64,000 nt of DNA from a virus: IMG/VR virus record IMGVR_UViG_3300008050_005857, positions 1-64,000 of that record; one strand, 5' to 3'. Below are positions 52,382 to 61,446 of the stretch, one piece after another. A model generated the notes under the pieces. The model was not told the DNA's origin, made no database searches, and was given only the letters and a program-made list of their open reading frames with translations. Position numbers and translations under genes: made by a program. Every line of letters begins with the position of its first letter. Position 1 is the first letter of the stretch.

Positions 52382-53866
52382 ATGTTTAAAATTGGAGATA
52401 TTCGAAATGGATATCCGGTCCTTCCTCGGGAAGAACGTAAAACAATGCTTCTATTATCAGATGATTTTAGAATGACATCTGGTGTAGGTAATGTATCCCG
52501 GGAGTTTGTATTGGGAACTTGTCATAGATTCAATTGGGTGCAAATTGGTGGGGCCATAAAGCATCCTGAAGCAGGGAATGCAATTGACATGAATGATGAT
52601 CTGATAGAACGTACAGGTGTTCCGGAAGTAGAATGTAAAATTCATCCAGTAGATGGTTATGGAAATCCTGATATTGTACGTGGAGCAATGGCGCACTACA
52701 ATTTGTCTGGCATAATGATTTATACGGATCCACGATTTTGGGAATGGTTATTTCAAATGGAACGAGAAGTCCGTCAATTTTTACCTATAATGTATTATAA
52801 CATATGGGATGATCTTCCGTATCCAATGTGGAATCAAAAGTATTATGATTCTGTAGATGCATTGTTTAATATTTCAAAACAAACATGCAATATTGTGCGA
52901 AATGTTAGATCATCATATGAGGATTGGCAAGTAACGTATATTCCTCATGGAATAAATAAAAAAGATTATTTTCCGCTTCCAGTTAACTATGAAAAAGCCG
53001 ATCAGTTTAATAAATTTAAAAATGAAGGATTTGACGGAAAAGATAAAGATTTTGTTATACTATTTAATGCTCGTAATATTAGAAGAAAATTACCAGCAGA
53101 TATTATTTACGCGTATAGAACATTTTGTGATTCTATTTCAAAAGAGGATGCGTCAAAATGCTTACTAGTAATGCACTGCAATCCGCAAGACGAAAACGGC
53201 ACAAATTTACCAGAAGTTGCAACTCAACTTGCAGGTGAGTATGATGTTGCATTTTCACCGAATAAGTTTGAACGCGAACAAATAAATTGGTTATACAATA
53301 CAGCAGATGTAACCATATTAATAAGCTCCAACGAGGGATTTGGCTTATCAGGCGCAGAATCATTGATGTGTGGAACTCCAATAATTGTTAACGTATCTGG
53401 TGGAATGCAAGATTATTGTGGATTCAAAAAAGAAGATGGAACTTATTTAACACATGAAGATTATACCCCTGAATGGGGATCTAATCATGATGGTCGATAT
53501 AAAGATCATGGTGAATGGGTATTTCCAGTGTGGGCAACAAGTAGATCCTTACAGGGCTCTATGCCAACACCATATATTTCAGATGACAGACCGGATTTTC
53601 AAGATATAGCAATACAAATGAAAAAAGCATGGTCTGAAAGAGGTGAAAAGTTAAACGCTAGGGGAATGGCTGGGAGAAAGTACGTTACAAATCCAGAATT
53701 TGGATTTGAATCGGATGAAATGAATAAGCGGTTTACTCATGACATTGAAAATACACTTAAAATGTGGAAACCTAGATCGAGAATCGATATTCATGATGCT
53801 AGTAAATGGGAAATTCCAAAAAACAAATACAATGGGCTAACATTGACAAAGGAAATTGAAGTATGA
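52382..53866 (+). CDS. GT-B glycosyltransferase (family 4-like)
   Basis: A 494-residue protein with GT-B architecture. The N-terminal domain contains SDDFRMTSGVGNVSREFVLG and the linker leads into VTYIPHGINKKDYFP. The donor domain shows FVILFNARNIRRKLPADIIYAYRTF and the E-x7-E region SSNEGFGLSGAESLMCGTPIIVNVSGG. A perfect AAGGAGG precedes ATG 52382, suggesting strong translation. Its stop overlaps the next GT-B gene. Sugar and acceptor unknown. Confidence 0.85.
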   Translation: MFKIGDIRNGYPVLPREERKTMLLLSDDFRMTSGVGNVSREFVLGTCHRFNWVQIGGAIKHPEAGNAIDMNDDLIERTGVPEVECKIHPVDGYGNPDIVRGAMAHYNLSGIMIYTDPRFWEWLFQMEREVRQFLPIMYYNIWDDLPYPMWNQKYYDSVDALFNISKQTCNIVRNVRSSYEDWQVTYIPHGINKKDYFPLPVNYEKADQFNKFKNEGFDGKDKDFVILFNARNIRRKLPADIIYAYRTFCDSISKEDASKCLLVMHCNPQDENGTNLPEVATQLAGEYDVAFSPNKFEREQINWLYNTADVTILISSNEGFGLSGAESLMCGTPIIVNVSGGMQDYCGFKKEDGTYLTHEDYTPEWGSNHDGRYKDHGEWVFPVWATSRSLQGSMPTPYISDDRPDFQDIAIQMKKAWSERGEKLNARGMAGRKYVTNPEFGFESDEMNKRFTHDIENTLKMWKPRSRIDIHDASKWEIPKNKYNGLTLTKEIEV

Positions 53867-55158
53867 TAAAAAGTGCAGTTAAATCAAAACCAAAAGTACT
53901 AGTGACGGCACCAGTCGGTACAAGATCGGGTTATGGTTCTAGATCAAGAGATATTGTTAGAGCATTAGTTTCACTTGATAAATATGATGTTGCTGTCAAT
54001 CCTGTCCCATGGGGAAATACGCCTCAAAATGCACTTGACAAAACAGACGAAAAAGATCTTATAATTATTAATAGAATACGACAAGTTACAGAAAAACCCG
54101 ACGTACATATTCACATTGTAGTACCCAATGAATTTGCTTCAATAGGAACATATAATATTGGCATTACAGCGGGATTAGAAACTACTCTTATACCGCAGCC
54201 ATGGATTGAAGGCTGCAATAGAATGGATCTTGTCTTAACAAGTTCAGCGTTTGCAAAAGATAGTATGGTTGGCACTGAATATACGAATTCAGAAACACAA
54301 GAATCTTTGAAGGTTGAAACCCCTGTCGAAGTATTATTTGAAGGTGCAGACCTTGAAACATATTTTCCGACGTCTTCATGTTCAAAGATTTTGGCAGATG
54401 AAATGGAGAAAATTGAGACTGATTGGAATTATTTATTTGTTGGCCATTGGCTCCAAGGGGCTCTCGGTCATGATCGTAAAGATGTTGGAATGTTAGTTAA
54501 AGTGTTTATGGAAACATTTTCTGATAAAAGTAATGTTGGACTAATATTAAAGACTAGTGGTGCAACTCCTTCAATAATGGACATTGAAGATATTAGTAGA
54601 AAAATTTTCGAAATCAAATCAACCGTCAAAAACCCAAACCCACCATCAGTTTATTTTATGTCAGCAGATCTACATGATAGTGAAATGAATGATTTATATA
54701 ATCATCCGAAAGTAAAAGCTCATATTTCATTTACTCATGGAGAAGGATTTGGAAGACCATTGTTGGAAGCTTCTTTATCAGAAAAACCAGTTCTGGTACC
54801 AAAATTTAGTGGACATGTTGATTTTTTACGCGGTAAACAACAAAAATGGCTACCCGGTGGACTAATTAATGTTGAACAAGATGCATTTCCAGATGGTATG
54901 TGGATTGAAGGTCAACAGTGGTTCGGTGTTAATTATGGCGCTGCAGCTGATATGATGAAACATCTTAAATTCAACTATAGAAAAGCTAAACTTTGGGCTA
55001 AAAAGCTAGCAGCAAACAATAGATCCAAATTTTCAATGCGTGCCATGGAAATTAAATTGAATTCTATTTTAGATTCAAAATTACCTGAATTTACACAAAC
55101 TGTTGGATTAAATTTGCCAAAATTAAATTTGCCAAAACTAGAAAAGGTTAAGGAATAA
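53863..55158 (+). CDS. GT-B glycosyltransferase (family 4-like)
   Basis: A 431-residue protein. VLVTAPVGTRSGYGSRSRDIVRAL is the N-terminal nucleotide-sugar-independent Rossmann strand and GYG loop. GHWLQGALGHDRKDVGMLVKVF and FTHGEGFGRPLLEASLSEKPVLVPKFSGHVDF are the donor-domain signature. The C-terminal tail has a repeated LNLPKLNLPKLE motif. AAGGAA precedes ATG 53863. It works in tandem with the preceding glycosyltransferase. Confidence 0.85.
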   Translation: MIKSAVKSKPKVLVTAPVGTRSGYGSRSRDIVRALVSLDKYDVAVNPVPWGNTPQNALDKTDEKDLIIINRIRQVTEKPDVHIHIVVPNEFASIGTYNIGITAGLETTLIPQPWIEGCNRMDLVLTSSAFAKDSMVGTEYTNSETQESLKVETPVEVLFEGADLETYFPTSSCSKILADEMEKIETDWNYLFVGHWLQGALGHDRKDVGMLVKVFMETFSDKSNVGLILKTSGATPSIMDIEDISRKIFEIKSTVKNPNPPSVYFMSADLHDSEMNDLYNHPKVKAHISFTHGEGFGRPLLEASLSEKPVLVPKFSGHVDFLRGKQQKWLPGGLINVEQDAFPDGMWIEGQQWFGVNYGAAADMMKHLKFNYRKAKLWAKKLAANNRSKFSMRAMEIKLNSILDSKLPEFTQTVGLNLPKLNLPKLEKVKE

Positions 55159-55159
55159 C

Positions 55160-55609
55160 ATGGAAAGAGTAGTACAATGCGCCCATTGCGCAACAGAAGA
55201 CCATTGCTTTGAAGAAATGCAAGAAACCTATAGTTCGTTTATGTGTTTCAATTGTGGATTTATGAGTGATACTAGATTCACTAAAAAAAATGAAGAAAAA
55301 CTCACTCCGGATTCTACAATATTAGTGAATAAATTAAAAATATTTGATAAAGAAAGAAAGATATGGTGGTTCCCAGCCGTAGTCAATATGGGTAAACTAG
55401 GAATCATATTTCCTGAAGGTACAGAAGAAGCGTGGAACTGGAAATATGCAAAGGCTATTAAAGTTTCAGAAGAAAAGAAAGAAGAAATCGGCGATTTTGA
55501 GATGATGTTAGATACAGAAAATGCAGAGAGTTATGAAAAATTTGATTTTTTAAGTGCGTGTCAAGACATGGGTATTGCTAAAGATCTTACCCTAGCATCA
55601 GATGGCTAA
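55160..55609 (+). CDS. Zinc-ribbon protein
   Basis: A 149-residue acidic protein. The N-terminus has two Cys pairs (CAHCATEDHC and CFNCGF) forming a zinc-ribbon. The remainder, KIWWFPAVVNMGKLGIIFPEG, is of unknown fold. AAGGA precedes ATG 55160. Possibly a transcription or nucleic-acid-binding factor. It overlaps the next gene by 8 nt. Confidence 0.65.
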   Translation: MERVVQCAHCATEDHCFEEMQETYSSFMCFNCGFMSDTRFTKKNEEKLTPDSTILVNKLKIFDKERKIWWFPAVVNMGKLGIIFPEGTEEAWNWKYAKAIKVSEEKKEEIGDFEMMLDTENAESYEKFDFLSACQDMGIAKDLTLASDG

Positions 55610-56084
55610 AGTAAGAATTACGTGGTCAAATGTTACAGCTGGCGATGTAGTACAATTTCGATACAAGGGGAAATCAGGTAAGAGTCGTCTTAGAACTTGC
55701 CTTATACTTAACGAAAAATTTATGTATAAACGAGTTAAAGATGGTAAAAGAGTTAGACTTGTTCATGCACTACAACTCAATGCACAACCGAAGCCTCCTA
55801 AGTCTAAACGAATTACAGAGAGTCAATATAAGAAAATGTTTCAAAAAGTAGGTGGTCTTGAACTTCGAGATCAACGGTATGGAGTTGATACTGAAAGAGC
55901 CCAAGCAAAACAAACATATTCTAAATTGGCTAGTCTTATAAAGGGCAGAGGAATTTATAGAACATTTAGCTGGCATGTATTACGGACAAGAGCCGCGTTT
56001 GTTCCAGACGATTTTAAATGGCCTAATCAGTTATTAAAAGAATTACAGGATAGTATCCCAGAAGTTGATGAAGAAATGTTATAG
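55602..56084 (+). CDS. Basic SH3/KOW-like small protein
   Basis: A 160-residue Lys/Arg-rich protein. GDVVQFRYKGKSGKSRLRTCLILNEKFMYKRVKDG looks like an SH3-like barrel of the KOW or PemK type, and a helical segment follows (RITESQYKKMFQKV). No catalytic motif. It overlaps the zinc-ribbon gene, and the two may act together. Unrecognised otherwise. Confidence 0.6.
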   Translation: MAKVRITWSNVTAGDVVQFRYKGKSGKSRLRTCLILNEKFMYKRVKDGKRVRLVHALQLNAQPKPPKSKRITESQYKKMFQKVGGLELRDQRYGVDTERAQAKQTYSKLASLIKGRGIYRTFSWHVLRTRAAFVPDDFKWPNQLLKELQDSIPEVDEEML

Positions 56085-56092
56085 GAGGTAAA

Positions 56093-56662
56093 ATGGCCCA
56101 TATAGAGCAATGGGATTTTTGTAAAGAAGTTAAACGTAACTTCCCACAGTTTTTTAAAAATGTTAAGGTTTTAGATATTGGATCTTTTGATGTAAACGGA
56201 AACGAAGAATTTTTATTTGACGATTCGGATTTTTCTGGATTAGATTTAATGGAAGGTCCAGGAGTTGATATCGTTTGTACTGCACAAGAATACGACGCTC
56301 CTGATGAAACATACGATACAATTATTTCATGTGAGTGTTGGGAACATAATCCTTACTATGCAGAAAGTATGCAAAATGCTGTAAGAATGTTAAAGTCAAA
56401 AGGCTTTTTTATTTTTACATGTGCAACGACTGGCCGACCTGTTCATGGAACGCTATCTCTTGAAGAGACAAGTAAAGAAGAACATGAAAATTGGAAAACT
56501 ATGCCTAATGTTAGAAGACCAAATTGGGATAACGAATACTATAGAAACGTCACAGAAGAAATGGTAAGAGAGGCAATTGATATTGAAAATACCTTTTCAG
56601 AGTTTGAATTTTCTATCCACGAAGAACATTCTGATTTGTACTTTTGGGGAATAAAAAAATAA
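56093..56662 (+). CDS. SAM-dependent methyltransferase
   Basis: A 189-residue class I methyltransferase. VKVLDIGSFDVNGNEEFLF is motif I (SAM-binding), SGLDLMEGPGVDIVC the acidic strand 2, and YDTIISCECWEHNPYY the motif IV region. The C-terminal half lacks a DNA-methyltransferase NPPY or PC motif, so the substrate is probably a sugar or small molecule. AGGAGG precedes ATG 56093. Confidence 0.8.
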   Translation: MAHIEQWDFCKEVKRNFPQFFKNVKVLDIGSFDVNGNEEFLFDDSDFSGLDLMEGPGVDIVCTAQEYDAPDETYDTIISCECWEHNPYYAESMQNAVRMLKSKGFFIFTCATTGRPVHGTLSLEETSKEEHENWKTMPNVRRPNWDNEYYRNVTEEMVREAIDIENTFSEFEFSIHEEHSDLYFWGIKK

Positions 56663-56663
56663 T

Positions 56664-56691
56664 TTTTGAACAACCAAACTTATATATATTA
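56664..56691 (+). promoter_or_regulatory. Phage promoter-like element, three bases before a start codon
   Basis: TTTTGAA (56664-56670), 10 nt, then TATATATATTA (56681-56691), with ATG 56695 directly after. It overlaps TATAAATG, close to T4-type late consensus. The start codon has no ribosome site, so transcripts may be leaderless. Confidence 0.55.
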
Positions 56692-56694
56692 TAA

Positions 56695-57324
56695 ATGAAA
56701 ATAAGTTACGCCGTTACAACACATAATGAGCACAAAGAAATAGAACAGCTCATACCTTTTATATTAGAATTTAAAGACGATGAAGATGAATTAGTTATAA
56801 TTGATGATGGTTCTGACCATAAAACCTGGGCGGTTTTTGACAAATATATTCACGATAAAAGCAATAACATAAACTTTGTTGAGCGTGGATTTAACGGGGA
56901 TTTTTCTGTTCACAAAAATTTTATGATGTCACAATGTAGTGGTGATTGGATTTTCAATTTAGATGCTGATGAAATACCTCACGAAATATTAATGTTAAAC
57001 GCAAAAAACTTTATAAAAGCAAATCCAATAATAGAATTATTTTGGGTTCCAAGATGGAATACGGTTGAGGGAATTACAGAGGAGCACGCAAAGAGATGGG
57101 GCTGGAATGTTGACGGCTTAGGTAGGATCAATTGGCCAGATCCTCAACAAAGGTTATGGAAGAATGAATCGCACATCAAGTGGCAGAGGCGGGTTCATGA
57201 GAGATTAACCGGCCCCACTCATGATACTACATTACCTTTTGAAGAAGACTATTGCATCTACCATCACAAAACAATAAACAAACAGGAAGAACAAAATGCA
57301 CATTACGAGAGGTTAATGAGATGA
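56695..57324 (+). CDS. GT2 glycosyltransferase
   Basis: A 209-residue protein. MKISYAVTTHNEHKEIEQLIP, LVIIDDGSDH and WIFNLDADEIP are the GT2 core with metal-binding DAD. The C-terminal RWGWNVDGLGRINWPDPQQRLWKN and HERLTG are typical of this subfamily (GT2, WaaE-like). The start must be ATG 56695 because the family begins here, although a promoter element abuts it. Its end overlaps the next gene (ATGA). Confidence 0.85.
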   Translation: MKISYAVTTHNEHKEIEQLIPFILEFKDDEDELVIIDDGSDHKTWAVFDKYIHDKSNNINFVERGFNGDFSVHKNFMMSQCSGDWIFNLDADEIPHEILMLNAKNFIKANPIIELFWVPRWNTVEGITEEHAKRWGWNVDGLGRINWPDPQQRLWKNESHIKWQRRVHERLTGPTHDTTLPFEEDYCIYHHKTINKQEEQNAHYERLMR

Positions 57325-58370
57325 TAGACGTTAAGGTAAGAATTTTAACAAACGATTACCACACTTTTAGACCATACATAAAATCTTTTAATCAATTAGC
57401 AACGTATGGAATTGAATTAGTTGATTCAGATGCTAAAGATTATGATATTACAATGGTTGGACATTCATTATTCCAGGATAAAAAATTAGGATCGTTTGAA
57501 GCGAGTGTCCAAAAAGGGCTAGATTTTTTAGATAAAATTGAAGGACCTTATATTTTACTTGACAGTCAAGATTCTTCATCAGTAATTGGAGCGTGGGAAA
57601 CTTTCATTGAATCACGAGCTATATGTTTACTTAAAGACACGTTACTAAAGGATAGATCGCTATATAAAGAAGGATGGGTTGGTGGAAGATGGTATTGGGG
57701 TAAATCTGAAGACTGGGGTATACCTGATCAAAACTATATTCCAAAAGATTGGGATATTCATGAAGATAAACTTTTTTTATCTGGAAAAAACTGGCTTGGT
57801 GTAGAAGATTATAATTTCAATATAGACTGGAAATCAATCGATAAATTATTTGATCTTTCTTTAATGTTTCAATATCCACATCCTGAATGTCATGAATTTG
57901 ATTTAAAACCTTCTCAAGATTTTTATTATAATGCATACAGAAAAAGAATATTTGATAAGACTAAAGATTCTCAATACATGATTGCAAAATTAAACAACGG
58001 TAAACGATTAGACGGGCAAGAATGGTCAAAGTATCAAGCATCGTCAAAAGTTATTTTATCACCGTTTGGTTATGGAGCATACGGAGCTCCACGAGATATT
58101 GCTGCAGTTACGTTAGGATCAATATTGCTTAAAGAAGACTTAAGTTATTTAGACACTTATCCAAATGTTTATCGTCCTGATGAAACATACATTGCATGTA
58201 AAAACGATTTTAGCGATCTTGAAGAAAAGATCGAATACTGTGTCGAAAACTTTACAGCTCTCAGATCAGAATTAGTAAACAATATGATAACCGCTTATAA
58301 TCAAGCATATCATCCTGAATATTTAGCCCAATACACTCATAAACTGTTTAAAAATATAGGAGTGATGTAA
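57321..58370 (+). CDS. Glycosyltransferase-like protein (exostosin/GT1-like C-terminus)
   Basis: A 349-residue protein. The C-terminal SSKVILSPFGYGAYGAPRDIAAVTLGSILLKED resembles the donor-binding end of exostosin- and capsule-type GT-B enzymes. The N-terminus, VKVRILTNDYHTFRPYIKSF, is a Rossmann-like strand. ATG 57321 is the start (GAGAGG upstream); the frame is open to 57252 in the previous gene. Precise activity unknown. Confidence 0.65.
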   Translation: MIDVKVRILTNDYHTFRPYIKSFNQLATYGIELVDSDAKDYDITMVGHSLFQDKKLGSFEASVQKGLDFLDKIEGPYILLDSQDSSSVIGAWETFIESRAICLLKDTLLKDRSLYKEGWVGGRWYWGKSEDWGIPDQNYIPKDWDIHEDKLFLSGKNWLGVEDYNFNIDWKSIDKLFDLSLMFQYPHPECHEFDLKPSQDFYYNAYRKRIFDKTKDSQYMIAKLNNGKRLDGQEWSKYQASSKVILSPFGYGAYGAPRDIAAVTLGSILLKEDLSYLDTYPNVYRPDETYIACKNDFSDLEEKIEYCVENFTALRSELVNNMITAYNQAYHPEYLAQYTHKLFKNIGVM

Positions 58371-59398
58371 TGGATACGGATAAAGTAATAATCTTTGGTC
58401 CATGGGTTGGAGAATTTAGTTATGAACTTAGTTGGTGGAATCCGGAGTGTAGAAAAATTAGAGAAGATTATCCAGATCATTGGGCAGTATGTTTAGGATT
58501 TAATGGACGAAATGTCGCGTATGGAGATTTTATTGATGAATATATTCCACACCCATCGGAATTAGAAGCTTCACTCACATATCCTGCTACATTCGGCGAA
58601 CACCAAGATAAAACTCTTTCAGGTGATATACCTGTCGTAACGGGCGGAGTTGGAGACGATGTAATTCCTAAACGATTTGTAGATCATCTTGAAAAAATCA
58701 TTAAAGAATTTCAATTTAGAGGGTTTAAAGATATAGTTGTTCATAAACCTGGTGATGTTCCTATAACAAGAGAACGATGTTTATCTGATTATCCTTTTGG
58801 TCGATATGTACACTATGAAGTAAATAACACTTTATTGTACGATGTAAAAAGCAAAATAAATTCTTATTTTGATAATGATGATCCTACAATATTTTTAATG
58901 GCAAGACTTAGAAGCCGGGATGACGAACCATGTTATTTAGATTGGCATCCAGATAACTGGCCACTTTTTACTAAAAAAGTTATTGAAGAATTAGGCGTTA
59001 ATGTTATTAGTTTATCGATCAAAACACAAGGTAGCCGCGGTGGAGCACAGGGACTTGCGGGTCATGAATTATTTAAAGATTTACAACATAAGATAATGAA
59101 TTATGAAATGGAAAAAGATAATCCTAATTCATTAGAAGAACAGTTAGCTATTTTGAAAAGTACAAAGTGTAGTATTTATGGTGCAAGTGGAGCTGCAGTG
59201 GTACCATTTTTTGTTAATACACCATCATTTACTCAACAAACAAAGGAAGAAGGTTTTCGTTTAGAATTGGGTTGGGAAAAGGATTTAATGGACTTCAAAC
59301 ACTTTAAAAACTTTGATAAGTATCATAATAATGATATCTACAATTCACCTGTTGAAGAACTATTTAAAGAGTTTGTAGATTTCTACAAGGAGTTATAA
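58370..59398 (+). CDS. Glycosyltransferase-like protein (GPWxGEF family)
   Basis: A 342-residue protein. IIFGPWVGEFSYELSWWNPECRKI is an N-terminal motif seen in putative glycosyltransferases of phages and surface-glycan loci. The C-terminal half has LAILKSTKCSIYGASGAAVVPFFVNTPSF, resembling the donor-site of fucosyltransferase-like GT-B folds. GGAG precedes ATG 58370, overlapping the previous stop (TAATG). Activity unproven. Confidence 0.6.
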   Translation: MDTDKVIIFGPWVGEFSYELSWWNPECRKIREDYPDHWAVCLGFNGRNVAYGDFIDEYIPHPSELEASLTYPATFGEHQDKTLSGDIPVVTGGVGDDVIPKRFVDHLEKIIKEFQFRGFKDIVVHKPGDVPITRERCLSDYPFGRYVHYEVNNTLLYDVKSKINSYFDNDDPTIFLMARLRSRDDEPCYLDWHPDNWPLFTKKVIEELGVNVISLSIKTQGSRGGAQGLAGHELFKDLQHKIMNYEMEKDNPNSLEEQLAILKSTKCSIYGASGAAVVPFFVNTPSFTQQTKEEGFRLELGWEKDLMDFKHFKNFDKYHNNDIYNSPVEELFKEFVDFYKEL

Positions 59399-59399
59399 C

Positions 59400-60503
59400 A
59401 TGGAAATAAGAGAAAAAATGCTACCAGTCTTAGGACCTAAGGGTGGAGTTGAAGAAGTTGACGCTCTTAGAGAAGTAATAGAAAGTGGTTGGTGGGGTAA
59501 AGGACCCAAGGTTGCAGAGTTTGAAGAAAAGTTTGCAGAAATGGTAGGACATAAATATGCATGTGCCGTTACAAGTGCTTCCCATGGTCAAGATTTAGTT
59601 ATGAAAGCTATGGGTTGGAAAGGTATTGATGTTATTAATCCTGCAATGTCGTTTATCGCTACTGCAATGATTCCATTATGGAACGGTTATACATCTAATA
59701 TTGTTGATGTGACAAGAGATACATTATGTATAGACCCAGTTGAGGTTGAGAAATGGAAAAAACCTAATAGTGAGTTACTGATTGCTGTAAATGAAGCAGG
59801 TGTTCCAGCAGATTATGAAGCTTTAAGAAAAGCATTCGGTGGATTTATACTTGAAGATACAGCACACAGTTGTTATACTCCAGGTGCAGGACAAGGAGGA
59901 GACTGTGCAGTATGGAGTTTTCAAGCAGTGAAAACAATGCCTTGTGGTGATGGAGGAATGATAACAAGTAATGATAAAGAATTAATTGAAAAATGTAGAG
60001 AAATGACATGGTTTGGAGTTTCATCAACATGGAGTAGAGCACAGGGTGCAAGTGGAAAACCTGGATATTCATGGGATTATCAGGTAGATTTAATAGGTTA
60101 CAAATACTATATGATAGATATTATGGCCGCAATATGCCTTGAACAAATGAAAAAACTTCCAGCTCATTTGGAATTTCGTAGACATGTTCAATCCCGATAT
60201 AATGCTGAATTACCAGAAATTATGGAAAGACCACCACATTCAGAGACAGTACAATATTACGTGTCAAGAGTTCCCGAAGAACATAGAGATAAATTGATTG
60301 ATTATTTAGGCGATAAAAAAATACACACATCTGTACACTTTAAACCGTTATATCTTTATGGACCATTACTTCAAGATAGAAGTTATCCAGTTTGTGATTC
60401 AGAATGGACAAAACTAATAACTCTTCCTTGTCATAACAGAATGACTGAAGAAGATATTGACTATGTAATTTATTGGGTCAAAAAGTATTTCGGAGAGAGT
60501 TAG
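59400..60503 (+). CDS. PLP-dependent sugar aminotransferase (DegT/DnrJ/EryC1/StrS)
   Basis: A 367-residue aminotransferase of nucleotide sugars. VTSASHGQDLVMKAMGWKGIDVINPAMSFIATA, ILEDTAHSCYTP (PLP-binding Asp region) and SFQAVKTMPCGDGGMI, whose Lys is the Schiff-base residue, define the family. AAGGAG precedes ATG 59400. It makes an amino-sugar donor for the neighbouring glycosyltransferases, using glutamate or glutamine as amino donor. Confidence 0.9.
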   Translation: MEIREKMLPVLGPKGGVEEVDALREVIESGWWGKGPKVAEFEEKFAEMVGHKYACAVTSASHGQDLVMKAMGWKGIDVINPAMSFIATAMIPLWNGYTSNIVDVTRDTLCIDPVEVEKWKKPNSELLIAVNEAGVPADYEALRKAFGGFILEDTAHSCYTPGAGQGGDCAVWSFQAVKTMPCGDGGMITSNDKELIEKCREMTWFGVSSTWSRAQGASGKPGYSWDYQVDLIGYKYYMIDIMAAICLEQMKKLPAHLEFRRHVQSRYNAELPEIMERPPHSETVQYYVSRVPEEHRDKLIDYLGDKKIHTSVHFKPLYLYGPLLQDRSYPVCDSEWTKLITLPCHNRMTEEDIDYVIYWVKKYFGES

Positions 60504-60568
60504 TGCAATTAGATAGATACTGTTTAGAAATAACCACAAAGATAGGTTGTTCTAATGTTTGTGAGTAA
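60503..60568 (+). pseudogene. Truncated radical-SAM gene remnant
   Basis: GTG 60503 (overlapping the aminotransferase TAG, GGAGAG upstream) encodes VQLDRYCLEITTKIGCSNVCE, then TAA. This is the N-terminus of phage and bacterial radical-SAM enzymes, where the iron-sulfur motif would read CxxxCxxC. The frame breaks exactly before the third cysteine. The remnant fuses at once with ATG 60568 of the next gene. A deletion between a radical-SAM gene and its neighbour is the likely history. Confidence 0.6.
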
Positions 60569-61446
60569 TGAATGGCGAACTAAAAAGGGTTATAGAAATG
60601 AATGACTTGTATAAAATTGAAGGTACATTGAACCATGATAATCATCAATGCTATAATAATCCGAATACGTTTCCACAATTTCAGGAAGGTCTTGAACATT
60701 TTAAAACCCACATAAAACAACTCGTTGATACTAATTCAAGTGCAACGTTTTATAAATTCGGCGATGGAGATTATAGGTTTCTAAATCAAATACCTGAAGG
60801 GAGTGCTAAACCCGGACAGCGAGCATTAAGTTTACCTTATGATAAAATTGATATTGAAGCACATAGAAAAGGTGCACAGTTATGTGACTTTTATACATGT
60901 GAATTGTATCCTGAGAATCAAAAATGGTTTTCTGAAGTTATCAATAAAGATATAAATTATCCAGCAGAATACGGATATGGACTTGTTGCAAATAGATGGT
61001 TTACAAAAACGTTTGATAGTATAGGATTAATCGGTGCAGGACCTAAAATGGTAATTACCGAGACGTTAATGCACTATCGGGAATACAAAGAGTATTTGGG
61101 CTTGGATCACTTCACAGATTATATTTATTTTCCTCAAAAATTTGCTGCGGATGATCTTGATAAGTTAGAACGTTTAATGAAACCTAGAATTGAACAGTCA
61201 AAATCTAAATTGTTTTTAGTTGGTATAGGTCATGCAAAAAGTGGAATATTACACAAATTCAAAGAATGGACTGATGCAGTATTTTTAGATGTAGGTGGAG
61301 GTATTGATATGTTAGCTGGCTGTATTAACACAAGACGACCATTTGCCGGCGAATGGAAAAATTTCAGACATCCACAATTTAATTATGATACGATTGATTA
61401 TATGAATTATAATCATGGTAATGAAAAAATGGTAAAAGGATTATGA
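60568..61446 (+). CDS. GT-D-type glycosyltransferase-like protein (DUF1792-like)
   Basis: A 292-residue protein. FYKFGDGDYRFL resembles the R-x-GDGE motif of GT-D fold glycosyltransferases, and LFLVGIGHAKSGILHKFKEWTDAVFLDVGGGIDML matches their C-terminal half. ATG 60568 overlaps the radical-SAM remnant's stop; ATG 60598 (MNDLYKIEG) with AAGGG upstream is an equally plausible start. The assignment is by motif resemblance only. Confidence 0.6.
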   Translation: MNGELKRVIEMNDLYKIEGTLNHDNHQCYNNPNTFPQFQEGLEHFKTHIKQLVDTNSSATFYKFGDGDYRFLNQIPEGSAKPGQRALSLPYDKIDIEAHRKGAQLCDFYTCELYPENQKWFSEVINKDINYPAEYGYGLVANRWFTKTFDSIGLIGAGPKMVITETLMHYREYKEYLGLDHFTDYIYFPQKFAADDLDKLERLMKPRIEQSKSKLFLVGIGHAKSGILHKFKEWTDAVFLDVGGGIDMLAGCINTRRPFAGEWKNFRHPQFNYDTIDYMNYNHGNEKMVKGL

